A stretch of DNA of 64,000 nucleotides from Ruania zhangjianzhongii (GTDB taxonomy: Bacteria > Actinomycetota > Actinomycetes > Actinomycetales > Beutenbergiaceae): contig NZ_CP042828.1 of assembly GCF_008000995.1 (NCBI RefSeq), positions 2,170,001 through 2,234,000 of the forward strand, given 5' to 3'. Each line of letters starts with the position of its first letter. Position 1 is the stretch's first letter. Below, piece by piece: positions 37,739 through 45,902 of the stretch. The notes below the pieces were generated by a model, which did no database searches, had not been told where the DNA came from, and was given only the letters and a program-made list of their open reading frames with translations. The translations under genes and the position numbers were made by a program.

Positions 37739-38473
37739 TCAAAAACGCGGCGTGCGGACGATGTGCAGCGCCATGCCGTCGGTTCGGTAGTACAACTCGC
37801 TGTAGATCACTACATCGCCGGCATCGGTCAGGCTCACCTGCTTGGTGAGCAAGGTATGTGCTCCCGGGGCGAGGTTCAGATGATGAGCAACCGCAACTGG
37901 CGCACCCACAGCGGTGAGCTCGGCTTCCATCCGGACGACTCGCGTGCGTGCGTTTTGGTGCAGGAGAGTGAGCATGTGTTCGTCGATGTCTCGCAGCGGA
38001 GTGGGGTCGAACGCGTGACCGTTGATCACCGGAGGCAGCCATTCGATGAACGTGACCAAGGGCTCGCCGTCGGCGGTGAAGGTGCGCTCCACCCGCCAGA
38101 CCTCATCCTCCGGTTGAAGTTCCAGCGGGGTAGCCACGTGAGCAGGGCACGGCACGACCTCGATCGAGACCGCAGCGAGCCCGGCGGTCTTGCCAGCGGT
38201 TTCGATGGCTTCGCGCATGGGCGCGAAGTCAGTGAGGTTCTGCGCCAACGGGGTCGTTCGCTCTCGCACGAACGTGCCTACTCCCCATCGGCGGACGAGC
38301 AACCCCTCGTTCCACAGTTGCAGTAGCGCCTCGCGCAGGGTGTTTCGGCTGACGTCGAGGCTCGCCGCGAGATCCTTCTCCCCGGGCAAGCGCGCACCCG
38401 GGAGCAAGTCCTGGGTGATCATCTGCCGCAACTCTGCCGCTACGTCGTGCGGTAGGCGCCGTCGTGGTCGCAT
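37739..38473 (-). CDS. GntR/HutC-family regulator
   Basis: 244 aa. Winged helix at the N-terminus (L-P-G-E-K-D-L-A-A-S-L-D-V-S-R-N-T-L-R-E-A-L) and a UTRA ligand domain typical of HutC types (Q-P-E-D-E-V-W-R-V-E-R-T-F near 115-127). It starts the transporter operon (48 bases to the binding protein) and diverges from the sulfatase, with a dyad in between. GAGGAG lies before the ATG. Probably senses the imported ligand or its desulfated product. Confidence 0.9.
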   Translation of the reverse strand: MRPRRRLPHDVAAELRQMITQDLLPGARLPGEKDLAASLDVSRNTLREALLQLWNEGLLVRRWGVGTFVRERTTPLAQNLTDFAPMREAIETAGKTAGLAAVSIEVVPCPAHVATPLELQPEDEVWRVERTFTADGEPLVTFIEWLPPVINGHAFDPTPLRDIDEHMLTLLHQNARTRVVRMEAELTAVGAPVAVAHHLNLAPGAHTLLTKQVSLTDAGDVVIYSELYYRTDGMALHIVRTPRF

Positions 38474-38497
38474 ACAACGGTCTCCTCATTGAAGTCC

Positions 38498-38512
38498 AGA
38501 GGTCCAACCTCT
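38498..38512. promoter_or_regulatory. Dyad AGAGGT-CCA-ACCTCT, candidate GntR operator
   Basis: Six-base perfect arms around three bases, between the gntR start and the sulfatase start and just upstream of TATGCT/TAATGT -10-like boxes reading toward the sulfatase. Spacing suits a GntR dimer controlling both directions. Confidence 0.6.
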
Positions 38513-38598
38513 ATGCTTGTAATGTACTCGCAGACCGCCGGATCGTGTCAAGCACCGGCCTGTCGCCCCTGCCAACTCCCAGCACACGGAGGTGCTCC

Positions 38599-40011
38599 TT
38601 GCCCACCAACTTCGTCGTCATCTTCCTCGACGATCACGCCCAATGGGCGCTGAGCACCTACGGCAACAGCGAAGTTCGGACACCGAACCTGGACTATCTC
38701 GCCAACACCGGTACCCGAATGGACAACGCGTTCACGCCGACACCGGTGTGCTCGCCCAGCCGCGCCTGCTTCCTCAGTGGCAAGACAGCGTCACAGCACG
38801 GTGTGCATGACTATCTGGATGTCTGGGCGACCGGTGCGAATGAGCGCAACTGGATGGAGCGAGAGCGCACGCTGCCTGAGATCCTGCATGAGGCCGGCTA
38901 CACGACCGGCTTGTCCGGCAAGTGGCACCTCGGTCGCAACTTCGAACCAGCAGCCGGCTTCGACTACTGGCACGAGCTCGGCGACGTGAACTCCGATCCC
39001 ACACTGATCAGCCCCTGGCCGACTGCTGCTGCCGCGCCGCAAGCGCAGAATCCGCACAACGTGACCGACCGGGCAGTGGAGTTCCTCCGGGCTCGTGACT
39101 CCGCATCACCATTCTTCCTTTTCGTTGGCTACTACGGCACCCACTCGCCTTGGAGAGGACGCCCCGAACGGCTGGTCTCCGGCTACCGCCAGTGCTCCTT
39201 CGCCGACGTGCCCGTCGAACCAACCCACCCCTTCGGCCGACTCTCCTCCGAGTCGCTCATGCCAGAGACTCGCGACCGGCGCGAAGCACTCTCGCAGTAC
39301 TACGCCTCAGTGACTGCGACGGACGAGCAGGTAGGACGTCTGGTGGACGAACTGGACGCCCAGGGCGTGCGCGAGGACACCATGATCATCTACACCTCGG
39401 ATCACGGACTCAACCTGGGCCACCACGGAATCTGGGGCAAAGGCAACGGCACGAAGCCGTACAACATGGTGGATGAGTCAATACGCATCCCGCTCATCAT
39501 CAACCAGCCAGGAACCGTACTGCCCAGCCAGGTTCGCGGCGAGTACGTCACCCACTGTGACCTGTTCTCCACAGTGCTCGAGCACGCCGAAGTCGAAGCA
39601 CCCGAGGAGCAGGAACGCAGTCCCCGCCCAAGCCGCAGCTACCTGCCTCTCCTACGCGGCGGAAAAGCGCCGGACATGGAACAGATCGTGTTCGGCGAAT
39701 ACGGCGACCTGCGAATGGCACGCACCCCGGACCGCAAACTGCTCCTACGTCCAGACACCGGACGACACGAACTATTCGACCTGGACCGCGACCCACGCGA
39801 GACCCGAAACTTCTACAACACGCCAGGCTACGAGCAAGATGTTCAACAACTCACCACCCGGATCGAAGAGCACTTTGCCCGGCACAGCGACCCAGACACC
39901 GACGGCCTCACGGTGCGCCAACAGCCCTCCTTCAACCCCGAGGAGTACTGGAACCACCCCGACTACGACAACCTATGGTGGGAACGCAACGCCCAGCCGG
40001 CACGAGCCTGA
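38599..40011 (+). CDS. Sulfatase, S1 family, cytoplasmic
   Basis: 470 aa. C-S-P-S-R-A puts the formylglycine precursor at Cys51; D11-D12 and later Y-T-S-D-H-G and H-H-G-I-W-G-K-G are metal and sulfate ligands of the family, and G-K-W-H-L-G is present. No signal peptide. The start is TTG 38599 with GGAGG six bases upstream; the frame extends to 38464 but that part crosses the operator and promoter. Divergent from the ABC importer and GntR gene: import then intracellular desulfation is the likely scheme. The island encodes no formylglycine-generating enzyme. Confidence 0.92.
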   Translation: MPTNFVVIFLDDHAQWALSTYGNSEVRTPNLDYLANTGTRMDNAFTPTPVCSPSRACFLSGKTASQHGVHDYLDVWATGANERNWMERERTLPEILHEAGYTTGLSGKWHLGRNFEPAAGFDYWHELGDVNSDPTLISPWPTAAAAPQAQNPHNVTDRAVEFLRARDSASPFFLFVGYYGTHSPWRGRPERLVSGYRQCSFADVPVEPTHPFGRLSSESLMPETRDRREALSQYYASVTATDEQVGRLVDELDAQGVREDTMIIYTSDHGLNLGHHGIWGKGNGTKPYNMVDESIRIPLIINQPGTVLPSQVRGEYVTHCDLFSTVLEHAEVEAPEEQERSPRPSRSYLPLLRGGKAPDMEQIVFGEYGDLRMARTPDRKLLLRPDTGRHELFDLDRDPRETRNFYNTPGYEQDVQQLTTRIEEHFARHSDPDTDGLTVRQQPSFNPEEYWNHPDYDNLWWERNAQPARA

Positions 40012-40379
40012 CCACCAGCACGGTCCGAGACCTAGCCGAAGATCGGTGTCCACGGTCGGCTCCCGCAGGATCTCTGCGGCTGTGATTTGTCGATGGGGTT
40101 CGGGCGGATACGCACGTGGGTACCAATCGCGGACTCGTTGCCGCTGTATGCCGAGAGTGGCATGCCCGAGGACGCCTTCTCTGACTAGGCTCGTTTACCT
40201 GAGCGGAAACCGTCCCGTTCACTGGTTGACGCGTCTGCCCGACAATGCTGCGGGGAACTTCGCCGGCTACCGTGCCGACTGCGGTCTGTTAAATCGCGCG
40301 ATTCCTCGTAGGCACATTCGACCAGTGTCGCGGCGTCTGGCAGGCACGACTCTGGCTTTCACATCCTGAGGCCGAGGTC
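40012..40379. other. No recognisable gene
   Basis: All frames are short. A stretch near 40260-40370 may be the eroded core-binding part of the recombinase remnant that follows, but no motif proves it. Confidence 0.4.
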
Positions 40380-40860
40380 GCGACCCGCCACGAGGTCGCG
40401 ACGATGACGGCCGCGATTCCAGAGACTCTGCGGATCGCGGTGCCGTTGGCTGCCTGGTGTGCGATGTAGCCCGGTGAAGCGGTCGGGCTGGAGGGCCGCG
40501 ACATGGAGTATCTGGTTGATCCGACACGGGCGACATTGCGCGTGCGCCGCCAATGGAACACCAAGCCGCATGCGATTACCAACGGCCATTCGGGAGGCGA
40601 GCGTGCTTGGGCGACCAGCTAGGCAAGCGAGCCCAAGATGATGTGGACCGCCCGCCGGCCGGACTTGTGCAACCTTCGCCACCACCGCCACACCGCAGCC
40701 AGCACTTCGATGAGCCCTTGGAACGACGCGAATCTCAGGTCGGCGAGGTAACGCAGGACCGCTCGTCTTCAGTCGACGGGCGATGGCTGCCCTCAGCGAC
40801 TGACTGTGTACGACTCGACATCACGCGACGTTGTGGCCTCGTCCACTCCCTGAGGCACGC
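40380..40860 (+). pseudogene. Second tyrosine recombinase remnant
   Basis: Frame 40380-40622 reads H-E-V-A-T-M-T-A-A-I-P-E-T-L, L-A-A-W-C-A-M, a TAG stop, P-G-E-A-V-G-L and R-V-R-R-Q-W-N-T-K. In intact phage-type integrases the stop position is the catalytic Arg of the L-R-x-G-E box. Farther on, in another frame near 40655-40700, D-L-C-N-L-R-H-H-R-H-T resembles the HxxR box. It marks an older insertion inside the island. Confidence 0.7.
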
Positions 40861-40942
40861 GTAGGCGCCAGGGCGCGTTTCGATGTACGCGACACCGTCG
40901 ATGCGGCCCATATTTGGAACAGCGTTCAGTAGAGTGGTGCGC

Positions 40943-41746
40943 GTGGCTCATCAGCATCAGGAAAACAGCCTTGCGCCTGCCGTAGCTCGCGCCGTCCAGA
41001 TCTTGACGATTCTCGCCGAGGCCCAGGGTTCGCCACAGAGCCTTGCTGAGCTCGCTCGTGCACTCGGAGCAGCGAAGTCCTCGGTGTCGAATGTGTGCAC
41101 CGAGCTAGAGGAGGCGCGTCTGGTGCACCGTACGGAGCGTGGGTACAGCCTGGGGCGCCGCACGGTCGAGCTCGGGGGCTCTTACCTAGCCACGTTTGAT
41201 CAAGTTCGTGAGTTCTACAGGGTTGTGGCTGACTCAGAGGTTCTGCGCAACGAACTTGTCCAGATCGCGGTGCTCGACGGTGTGGAGGCCCTGTACCTCG
41301 CGCGTCATGAGGGGCGCGCCCCGCTACGACTAACGGCGAGTATCGGAGAGAAGCTTCCCGCATCGCTGTCGGCGGTGGGCGTGGCACTGCTTGCGCAGAT
41401 GGATCTACGAGAGGTGGACGCCCTCTATGAGGGGGTGGAGATGCCCCGGTTGACCGAGCGCTCGGCAAGTTCTCTAGACGCTCTGCACCGCAAGCTCGAG
41501 ATTACTCGAGAGCGAGGCTACTCCCTCGACAGGGGCGAGGTGTTCCCGAATGCGATCGGCGTCGCCGTCGCGGGCCCGACCCTCTGCCTTGGCGACGTGC
41601 CGTTCGCTCTCTGCGTTTCCACGTTCGACCGGTCCGGAGCGCCTGATCTCTCACCTGAGGCGCTGGAGCGGATCGTGGCAGCGCTCCACGAAACGGCGCG
41701 GCTGCTGTCCAATCCGATGACGGGGCGGGCATTGGCGGCCAGGTGA
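40943..41746 (+). CDS. IclR-family regulator
   Basis: 267 aa. N-terminal winged helix (A-V-Q-I-L-T-I-L-A-E-A ... S-L-A-E-L-A-R-A-L-G-A-A-K-S-S-V) and an IclR effector domain (Y-L-A-R-H-E-G, L-P-A-S-L-S-A-V-G, R-G-Y-S-L-D-R-G-E, G-V-A-V-A-G-P). Start taken at GTG 40943, seven bases after TAGAGT (40930-40935), a leaderless pattern; an ATG at 40883 would lengthen it by 20 residues. Just upstream of the HD/TRAP genes and likely their regulator. A TACTGAAYG motif occurs before its own gene (minus strand, near 40924-40932) and before the HD gene (41814-41822). Confidence 0.88.
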   Translation: MAHQHQENSLAPAVARAVQILTILAEAQGSPQSLAELARALGAAKSSVSNVCTELEEARLVHRTERGYSLGRRTVELGGSYLATFDQVREFYRVVADSEVLRNELVQIAVLDGVEALYLARHEGRAPLRLTASIGEKLPASLSAVGVALLAQMDLREVDALYEGVEMPRLTERSASSLDALHRKLEITRERGYSLDRGEVFPNAIGVAVAGPTLCLGDVPFALCVSTFDRSGAPDLSPEALERIVAALHETARLLSNPMTGRALAAR

Positions 41747-41886
41747 CTCGCCGGCGCTCCTGATCGACCTTCTTTGAGCGAGATTCCAGCTCCCGTCAGA
41801 CCTCTTGCGTCAGCATACTGAATGGCGTACAGTCCCTGGAACGGTCGAAGTTGCAGGGATGCGACTGGACCAGTACCGCGGTCGTT

Positions 41887-42561
41887 ATGTGGCGACGCAT
41901 GCGGACGAAGCGACTGATCGGCGTAGAGAGTGGGTATTCGAACGTGTCGGAGTTCGTGAAACATGACCTGGACCTCCCGGACGATGTCCGAAGGGGAGTG
42001 GTGGTATCGCTGCCGCTGATTGCAGAGATCGAAGACGCAGCGCTACGCAACAAGGTGATCGACGCCTGGGCACTCGCGCTTTGCGAGAATGGCTACGGCG
42101 CGGTAGAGGAATTGCCAGGCTCGGGGATGCCTGGGGCGCCAGAGGTGGGTGACCAGACCCACCACCTTCTTGGGGTTACCCGTATCGCTCTGGGAATCAA
42201 GGACTCGCTCGAGAAGACCTTGGACGAGCCGCTCGGCGTATCCCGAGATGTGGTCCTTGCGGCCGCGCTGTGTCACGACCTCGGCAAGCCGTTCGAGTAT
42301 GCGCCCGAGAACCGCCGGAGGTGGGATACGAATCCTGGAGCGTACGGTAGGCCATCGCTTCGGCACCCCACCTACGGCGCACACATTGCGATGGTGGTGG
42401 ACATGCCCGAGGAGGTCGTCAACACCTGCGGTTACCACTCGCCAGAAGGGCGCTTTATCGACCGAAGCCTAGCGGCAACGATCGTCCACTATGCGGACGA
42501 TGCGTACTGGTTCACTCTCGAGGTTGCCAAGAACTGGGAAACAAAGGTCCCGCGTCTCTGA
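41887..42561 (+). CDS. HD-domain protein, probable metal-dependent hydrolase or oxygenase
   Basis: 224 aa from ATG 41887. Metal ligands of an HD domain are visible: H-H-L-L-G (first His), C-H-D-L-G-K (the HD pair), R-H-P-T-Y-G-A-H, G-Y-H-S-P-E-G and H-Y-A-D-D (final Asp). The extra His residues suggest a two-metal site as in HD-GYP-like and mixed-valent diiron members. It precedes a TRAP importer by 28 bases to the first possible start, so it probably acts on the imported compound. The start is uncertain: no clear ribosome site before 41887 or Met at 41899. Confidence 0.8.
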   Translation: MWRRMRTKRLIGVESGYSNVSEFVKHDLDLPDDVRRGVVVSLPLIAEIEDAALRNKVIDAWALALCENGYGAVEELPGSGMPGAPEVGDQTHHLLGVTRIALGIKDSLEKTLDEPLGVSRDVVLAAALCHDLGKPFEYAPENRRRWDTNPGAYGRPSLRHPTYGAHIAMVVDMPEEVVNTCGYHSPEGRFIDRSLAATIVHYADDAYWFTLEVAKNWETKVPRL

Positions 42562-42615
42562 AGGAGCCTTCAGAGACTCATTCGTACGGTGCTGTACAGA
42601 AGGGAATTGCTGAAA

Positions 42616-43644
42616 ATGGTTCAAAGAAGTTCCGTCATGCCAAGGATGGCAGCTGCACTGATGGTCGGCAGTGTGGTCGCGGTGTTGAGCGCCTGCGGTG
42701 GTGACTCGTCCGGTAACGGCGAGGTCGAGTTGGTGATCGCTGGCACGCTGCCCGCTAATACGGCAATGATCCAGGGCGCTGACCGCGTCGCCGAGCAAGT
42801 AGCGCAAGACTCCGACGGTTCCCTGACAGTCGAGGTCTACCCAGACGGTCAGCTAGGCGGCGAACCGGAGATGCTTGAAGCACTGAGCACCGGCACTGTC
42901 GATGTCGCCATGGTCGGCGCTCCGCTGATCGCAACGCACTGCCCGAGTCTGGGCATGACCTCGCTCCCATACGTGGTCCAGGGCGACACACCGGAGGAGC
43001 AATACGCAAACCTGCAGCGCATCGTTGAAACGGAGCAGCACGCCGACGCCATCGAGGAGTGTGCCGCGGCCGCGGGGTTTCGAGTGATCGACGACAGCTG
43101 GTGGTACGGGAACCGAGAGCTTACATCGAACATCGCTATTCGCACTCCCGAGGACCTGGCTGGACTTCGGGTCCGCACTCCTGAAGGCGCCCTGCACTCC
43201 GAACCGTTTGCCGCGCTCGGCGCAGAGCCGGTCCCGATGGCCCAGTCGGAGGTGTACACCGCGCTGGAAACCGGCGTGATCGATGCCCAAGAGAATCCGT
43301 TTGCGACGACGTTCAAGCACGCGTTCTACGAGGTGCAGAGCTACCTCAGCCTCACGGGGCTCATGACTCACAATCAGGTGATCGTCATGTCCGAGGAGCG
43401 GTTCTCATCGCTGTCCGCGGAACAGCAGGAGGCCCTGTCCACCGCAGTCAGCGATGCGGGAGCTTGGCAGTCGGAGCAGCAGATGGCAGAGAACGCTGAA
43501 CTGCGCGACACACTCGAGTCTGAGGGCATGGAGGTAATCGAGCCCGATCTTGATGCCTTCCGTGCGGCGACTGAGGAGTTCGTGCAGGCCTACTTTGATG
43601 AGCACGGTCTGGACCTAGACGCGCTCCGATCGGTGCAACAGTGA
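42616..43644 (+). CDS. dctP: TRAP transporter solute-binding protein
   Basis: 342 aa. Lipobox L-S-A-C, Cys27, so membrane-anchored as usual in Gram-positives. DctP-type features: Y-P-D-G-Q-L-G-G-E-P-E-M-L, L-A-G-L-R-V-R-T-P-E, the conserved Arg that binds the ligand carboxylate in that stretch, and G-V-I-D-A-Q-E-N-P. ATG 42616 has AGAAGGGA ten bases upstream; an earlier GTG at 42589 lacks one. Ligand probably an organic acid. Confidence 0.93.
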   Translation: MVQRSSVMPRMAAALMVGSVVAVLSACGGDSSGNGEVELVIAGTLPANTAMIQGADRVAEQVAQDSDGSLTVEVYPDGQLGGEPEMLEALSTGTVDVAMVGAPLIATHCPSLGMTSLPYVVQGDTPEEQYANLQRIVETEQHADAIEECAAAAGFRVIDDSWWYGNRELTSNIAIRTPEDLAGLRVRTPEGALHSEPFAALGAEPVPMAQSEVYTALETGVIDAQENPFATTFKHAFYEVQSYLSLTGLMTHNQVIVMSEERFSSLSAEQQEALSTAVSDAGAWQSEQQMAENAELRDTLESEGMEVIEPDLDAFRAATEEFVQAYFDEHGLDLDALRSVQQ

Positions 43645-43708
43645 CCTGGCCGGCCCGGCATCCCGTCCCGATCCGAAATGAGGATCGGACACCGACGAGG
43701 GAGCCGGT

Positions 43709-44230
43709 GTGAGCGCTGCGTTGGAAGCGGGTGACAAGATCCTCAACTCGGCGCTTCGCGTTGCTGCGGTGGTCTTGGTGCTGGGGATGCTCACCGTGGT
43801 CTGTGGCTCGGTCGCTTTGCGAGCCTTGGGCACCGTGGTATTCGGAGCAGACGAACTCACCCGACTCCTGCTGACGTGGACGGTGGCAGTCGGCGTGGTG
43901 CTCGGCGCCCGGGAGGGAGGTCACCTAGCCATCGAGGCTGTGACCGATCGGCTAACCGGGTGGACTAGGCGTTCAGTTCTTGGACTGGGAGCGATCGTTT
44001 CGATCGGCTTCCTCCTCATCCTCACCTGGACAGGCTTGCAGTACGCGATCGCTGGATTCACCCGGGGCGCCCCGACTCCGTCTCTGGGCATCTCGACCGG
44101 CTGGGCCGCATTGTCTTGGCCAGTCTGCGGCTTCTTGACAATGCTGTACGTGCTACGCGACCTGGTCGCCGGCGTCACCGTTGGCCCGCCGGACCCACCG
44201 GACGATGCAGAGGTATCCGGACTGGTATGA
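43709..44230 (+). CDS. dctQ: TRAP transporter small permease
   Basis: 173 aa with four membrane segments; D-E-L-T-R-L-L-L-T-W and E-G-G-H-L-A-I-E are the DctQ signatures. GTG start after GAGGGAG. Confidence 0.92.
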   Translation: MSAALEAGDKILNSALRVAAVVLVLGMLTVVCGSVALRALGTVVFGADELTRLLLTWTVAVGVVLGAREGGHLAIEAVTDRLTGWTRRSVLGLGAIVSIGFLLILTWTGLQYAIAGFTRGAPTPSLGISTGWAALSWPVCGFLTMLYVLRDLVAGVTVGPPDPPDDAEVSGLV

Positions 44231-44270
44231 GAAACGAAAACTTCTGGATGGTTGTCGTCGGGTGGTCCCG

Positions 44271-45560
44271 ATGACTGAAGTGGTTGTGTACCTAGTTGCG
44301 ACCTTCGTGATCCTTCTAGCGGTCGGCGTGCCTATCGGTTATGTCCTGGGCATCGCAGGAGTGGGATACTTCCTACTGTTCCAGGACTTCGGGCCAGCAA
44401 TGCAGACTGTGCCCCAGGTCATGCTCTCGTCGACTAGCTCCTTCTCGCTGGCCGCGATCCCGTTCTTCATCTTCGTCGGCCAGCTGATGTCTGAGACCGG
44501 CGTATCGGACCGGATTGTCATCTTCGCACGTGCTGTGATCGGCCACGTCCGAGGTGGCCTTGCGATGGTGGCCCTGTTCTCCAGCCTGCTGGTAGCAGCC
44601 TTCTCCGGCTCGTCCGTGGCAAATGCCGTGGGCACCGGGTCGGTGACGATTCCGGCGATGATCAGAGCGAAGTACCCTCGCCCGTTCGCGGCCGCTGTCG
44701 AGGCGACCTCAAGCTCGATGGGCACAGTCGTGCCACCGAGCGTTGCAATGATCGTCTATGCGTCGATCACCGGAGTCAGCGTCAAGGCGCTGTTCATCGC
44801 CGGCTATCTACCCGCGGCGCTCTACACCATCGGCGTCCTCATTGTGATCGGCGTGGTGGCGCGACGAGCTGGCTTCGGTGTCGACGAGAAGTCCTCCTTC
44901 CGAACGCGGCTGCGCACTTTCCGTGGTGCCATCGGTCCTATCCTCATCCCAGTTGTCGTCATGGGCGGCATCCTCGCCGGAGTGATGACTGCGACCGAGG
45001 CCGGTGCCGTTGCTGGCCTGTACACCCTCGTCTTGGCAGGTGTTGCCTACCGGTCGCTGAGCTGGAAGAAGTTGGTTCGCGTGTTGGTCGCCACGGCACG
45101 GACGACCGGAGTCGTGATGCTCATCGTCGCCGCCGCCGGGATCGTAGGATGGATCCTGGCGCGTGAGCGCGTACCTGCGAGCGTCGCCGAACTCGCGTTG
45201 GGAACCTTCGAGAGTCAACTCGGGATCCTGCTCATGCTGATCGTGATGCTGGTTCTTCTGGGGACCTTCATGGAAACCTTGTCAGCGCTGGCGATTACCG
45301 CTCCAATCATCGTCGGGATCGGCACCACGGCCGGGATCGATCCCCTGCTTCTCGGTCTCGTCACCGTGCTATCGCTGTCGATCGGGATGATCACGCCCCC
45401 AGTGGGTGTCGTGCTGTTCGTCACCACGAAGATCGCCGAGACACGGATTGAGGCCTCATCCAGGGCACTGATCCCGTTTCTGGCAGTGCTCATCATCGGA
45501 ACAGCGCTGATCGCAATCTTCCCAGACGCGGCACTCTGGCTCCCACGCCAATTCGAGTAG
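44271..45560 (+). CDS. dctM: TRAP transporter large permease
   Basis: 429 aa, the usual DctM length, with about eleven hydrophobic segments; A-I-P-F-F-I-F-V-G, S-G-S-S-V-A-N-A-V-G-T-G and T-P-P-V-G are family motifs. The start is ATG 44271, after the dctQ stop; an upstream overlapping start would add a hydrophilic tail. Last gene before a strong hairpin. Confidence 0.94.
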   Translation: MTEVVVYLVATFVILLAVGVPIGYVLGIAGVGYFLLFQDFGPAMQTVPQVMLSSTSSFSLAAIPFFIFVGQLMSETGVSDRIVIFARAVIGHVRGGLAMVALFSSLLVAAFSGSSVANAVGTGSVTIPAMIRAKYPRPFAAAVEATSSSMGTVVPPSVAMIVYASITGVSVKALFIAGYLPAALYTIGVLIVIGVVARRAGFGVDEKSSFRTRLRTFRGAIGPILIPVVVMGGILAGVMTATEAGAVAGLYTLVLAGVAYRSLSWKKLVRVLVATARTTGVVMLIVAAAGIVGWILARERVPASVAELALGTFESQLGILLMLIVMLVLLGTFMETLSALAITAPIIVGIGTTAGIDPLLLGLVTVLSLSIGMITPPVGVVLFVTTKIAETRIEASSRALIPFLAVLIIGTALIAIFPDAALWLPRQFE

Positions 45561-45620
45561 CCGTCGAAACTCCCTGGGGAAGGGAGAGTGCTGATCGGGT
45601 TGGGGCTCGATGCAGCACAA

Positions 45621-45660
45621 GGAACCGTGCCTCGCCAGCGAACTGGCGAGGCACGGTTCC
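45621..45660 (+). terminator. 18-bp perfect hairpin
   Basis: Arms 45621-45638 (GGAACCGTGCCTCGCCAG) and 45643-45660 are exact complements around CGAA. It lies 60 bases after dctM and ends the TRAP operon, inside the island. The rest of 45561-45902 holds only this, attR and a second hairpin. Confidence 0.88.
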
Positions 45661-45827
45661 ACTATCCGAAGAACTAGTAGGCCCCCGGCGCCGGGCCACT
45701 CCATGCACCAGAGACGCTGCGGGCGCCAGAGTTCACCTTCTCCACGGTGCGCAACGACCTCCGTGTGGAGTGCCAGGCCAGAGGGCATAAGTCGCGACAT
45801 CCTTAGTCATGGACCGAAGCGAGCACG

Positions 45828-45852
45828 ACTGGTTTGAGTCCAGTCGGGGAGC
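45828..45852 (+). repeat. attR (copy of the tRNA-Asn 3' end)
   Basis: ACTGGTTTGAGTCCAGTCGG and the following GGAGC repeat the tRNA end with one C-to-T change and one deleted G. It is the far boundary of the island; flanking PGRP and mutase genes have core-like composition. Confidence 0.85.
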
Positions 45853-45856
45853 GAGC

Positions 45857-45886
45857 AGGTCCGGAATCTGGGGAGATTTCGGACCT
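45857..45886. terminator. 13-bp hairpin beside attR
   Basis: AGGTCCGGAATCT and AGATTTCGGACCT pair at 12 of 13 positions around GGGG. It follows the minus-strand PGRP gene. Before integration it would have lain directly after tRNA-Asn, so it may be the displaced tRNA terminator. Confidence 0.7.
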
Positions 45887-45902
45887 TGTGCTTTGCCCGC
45901 GT

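Larger units (their letters stand above)
34076..45827. mobile_element. Genomic island in tRNA-Asn, about 11.8 kb
   Basis: Bounded by attL and attR repeats of the tRNA-Asn 3' end. Contents in order: decayed tyrosine recombinase next to the tRNA, a repeat-protein fragment, a sulfonate/sulfate-ester-type ABC importer with GntR regulator, a sulfatase, a second recombinase remnant, an IclR regulator, an HD-domain protein and a TRAP transporter. Base use is visibly less GC3-biased than the flanks (many A/T-ending codons in the TRAP and IclR genes). With no intact recombinase it is probably fixed in place. Confidence 0.82.

Noticed and set aside
39473-40369. 298-codon plus-strand frame overlapping the sulfatase end
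   Set aside because: Shadow frame of the sulfatase extended into decayed sequence; Ser/Thr/Arg-rich without motifs.
34865-45560. Phage defence system in the island
   Set aside because: Apart from a repeat-protein scrap, every intact gene is a transporter, regulator or metabolic enzyme.
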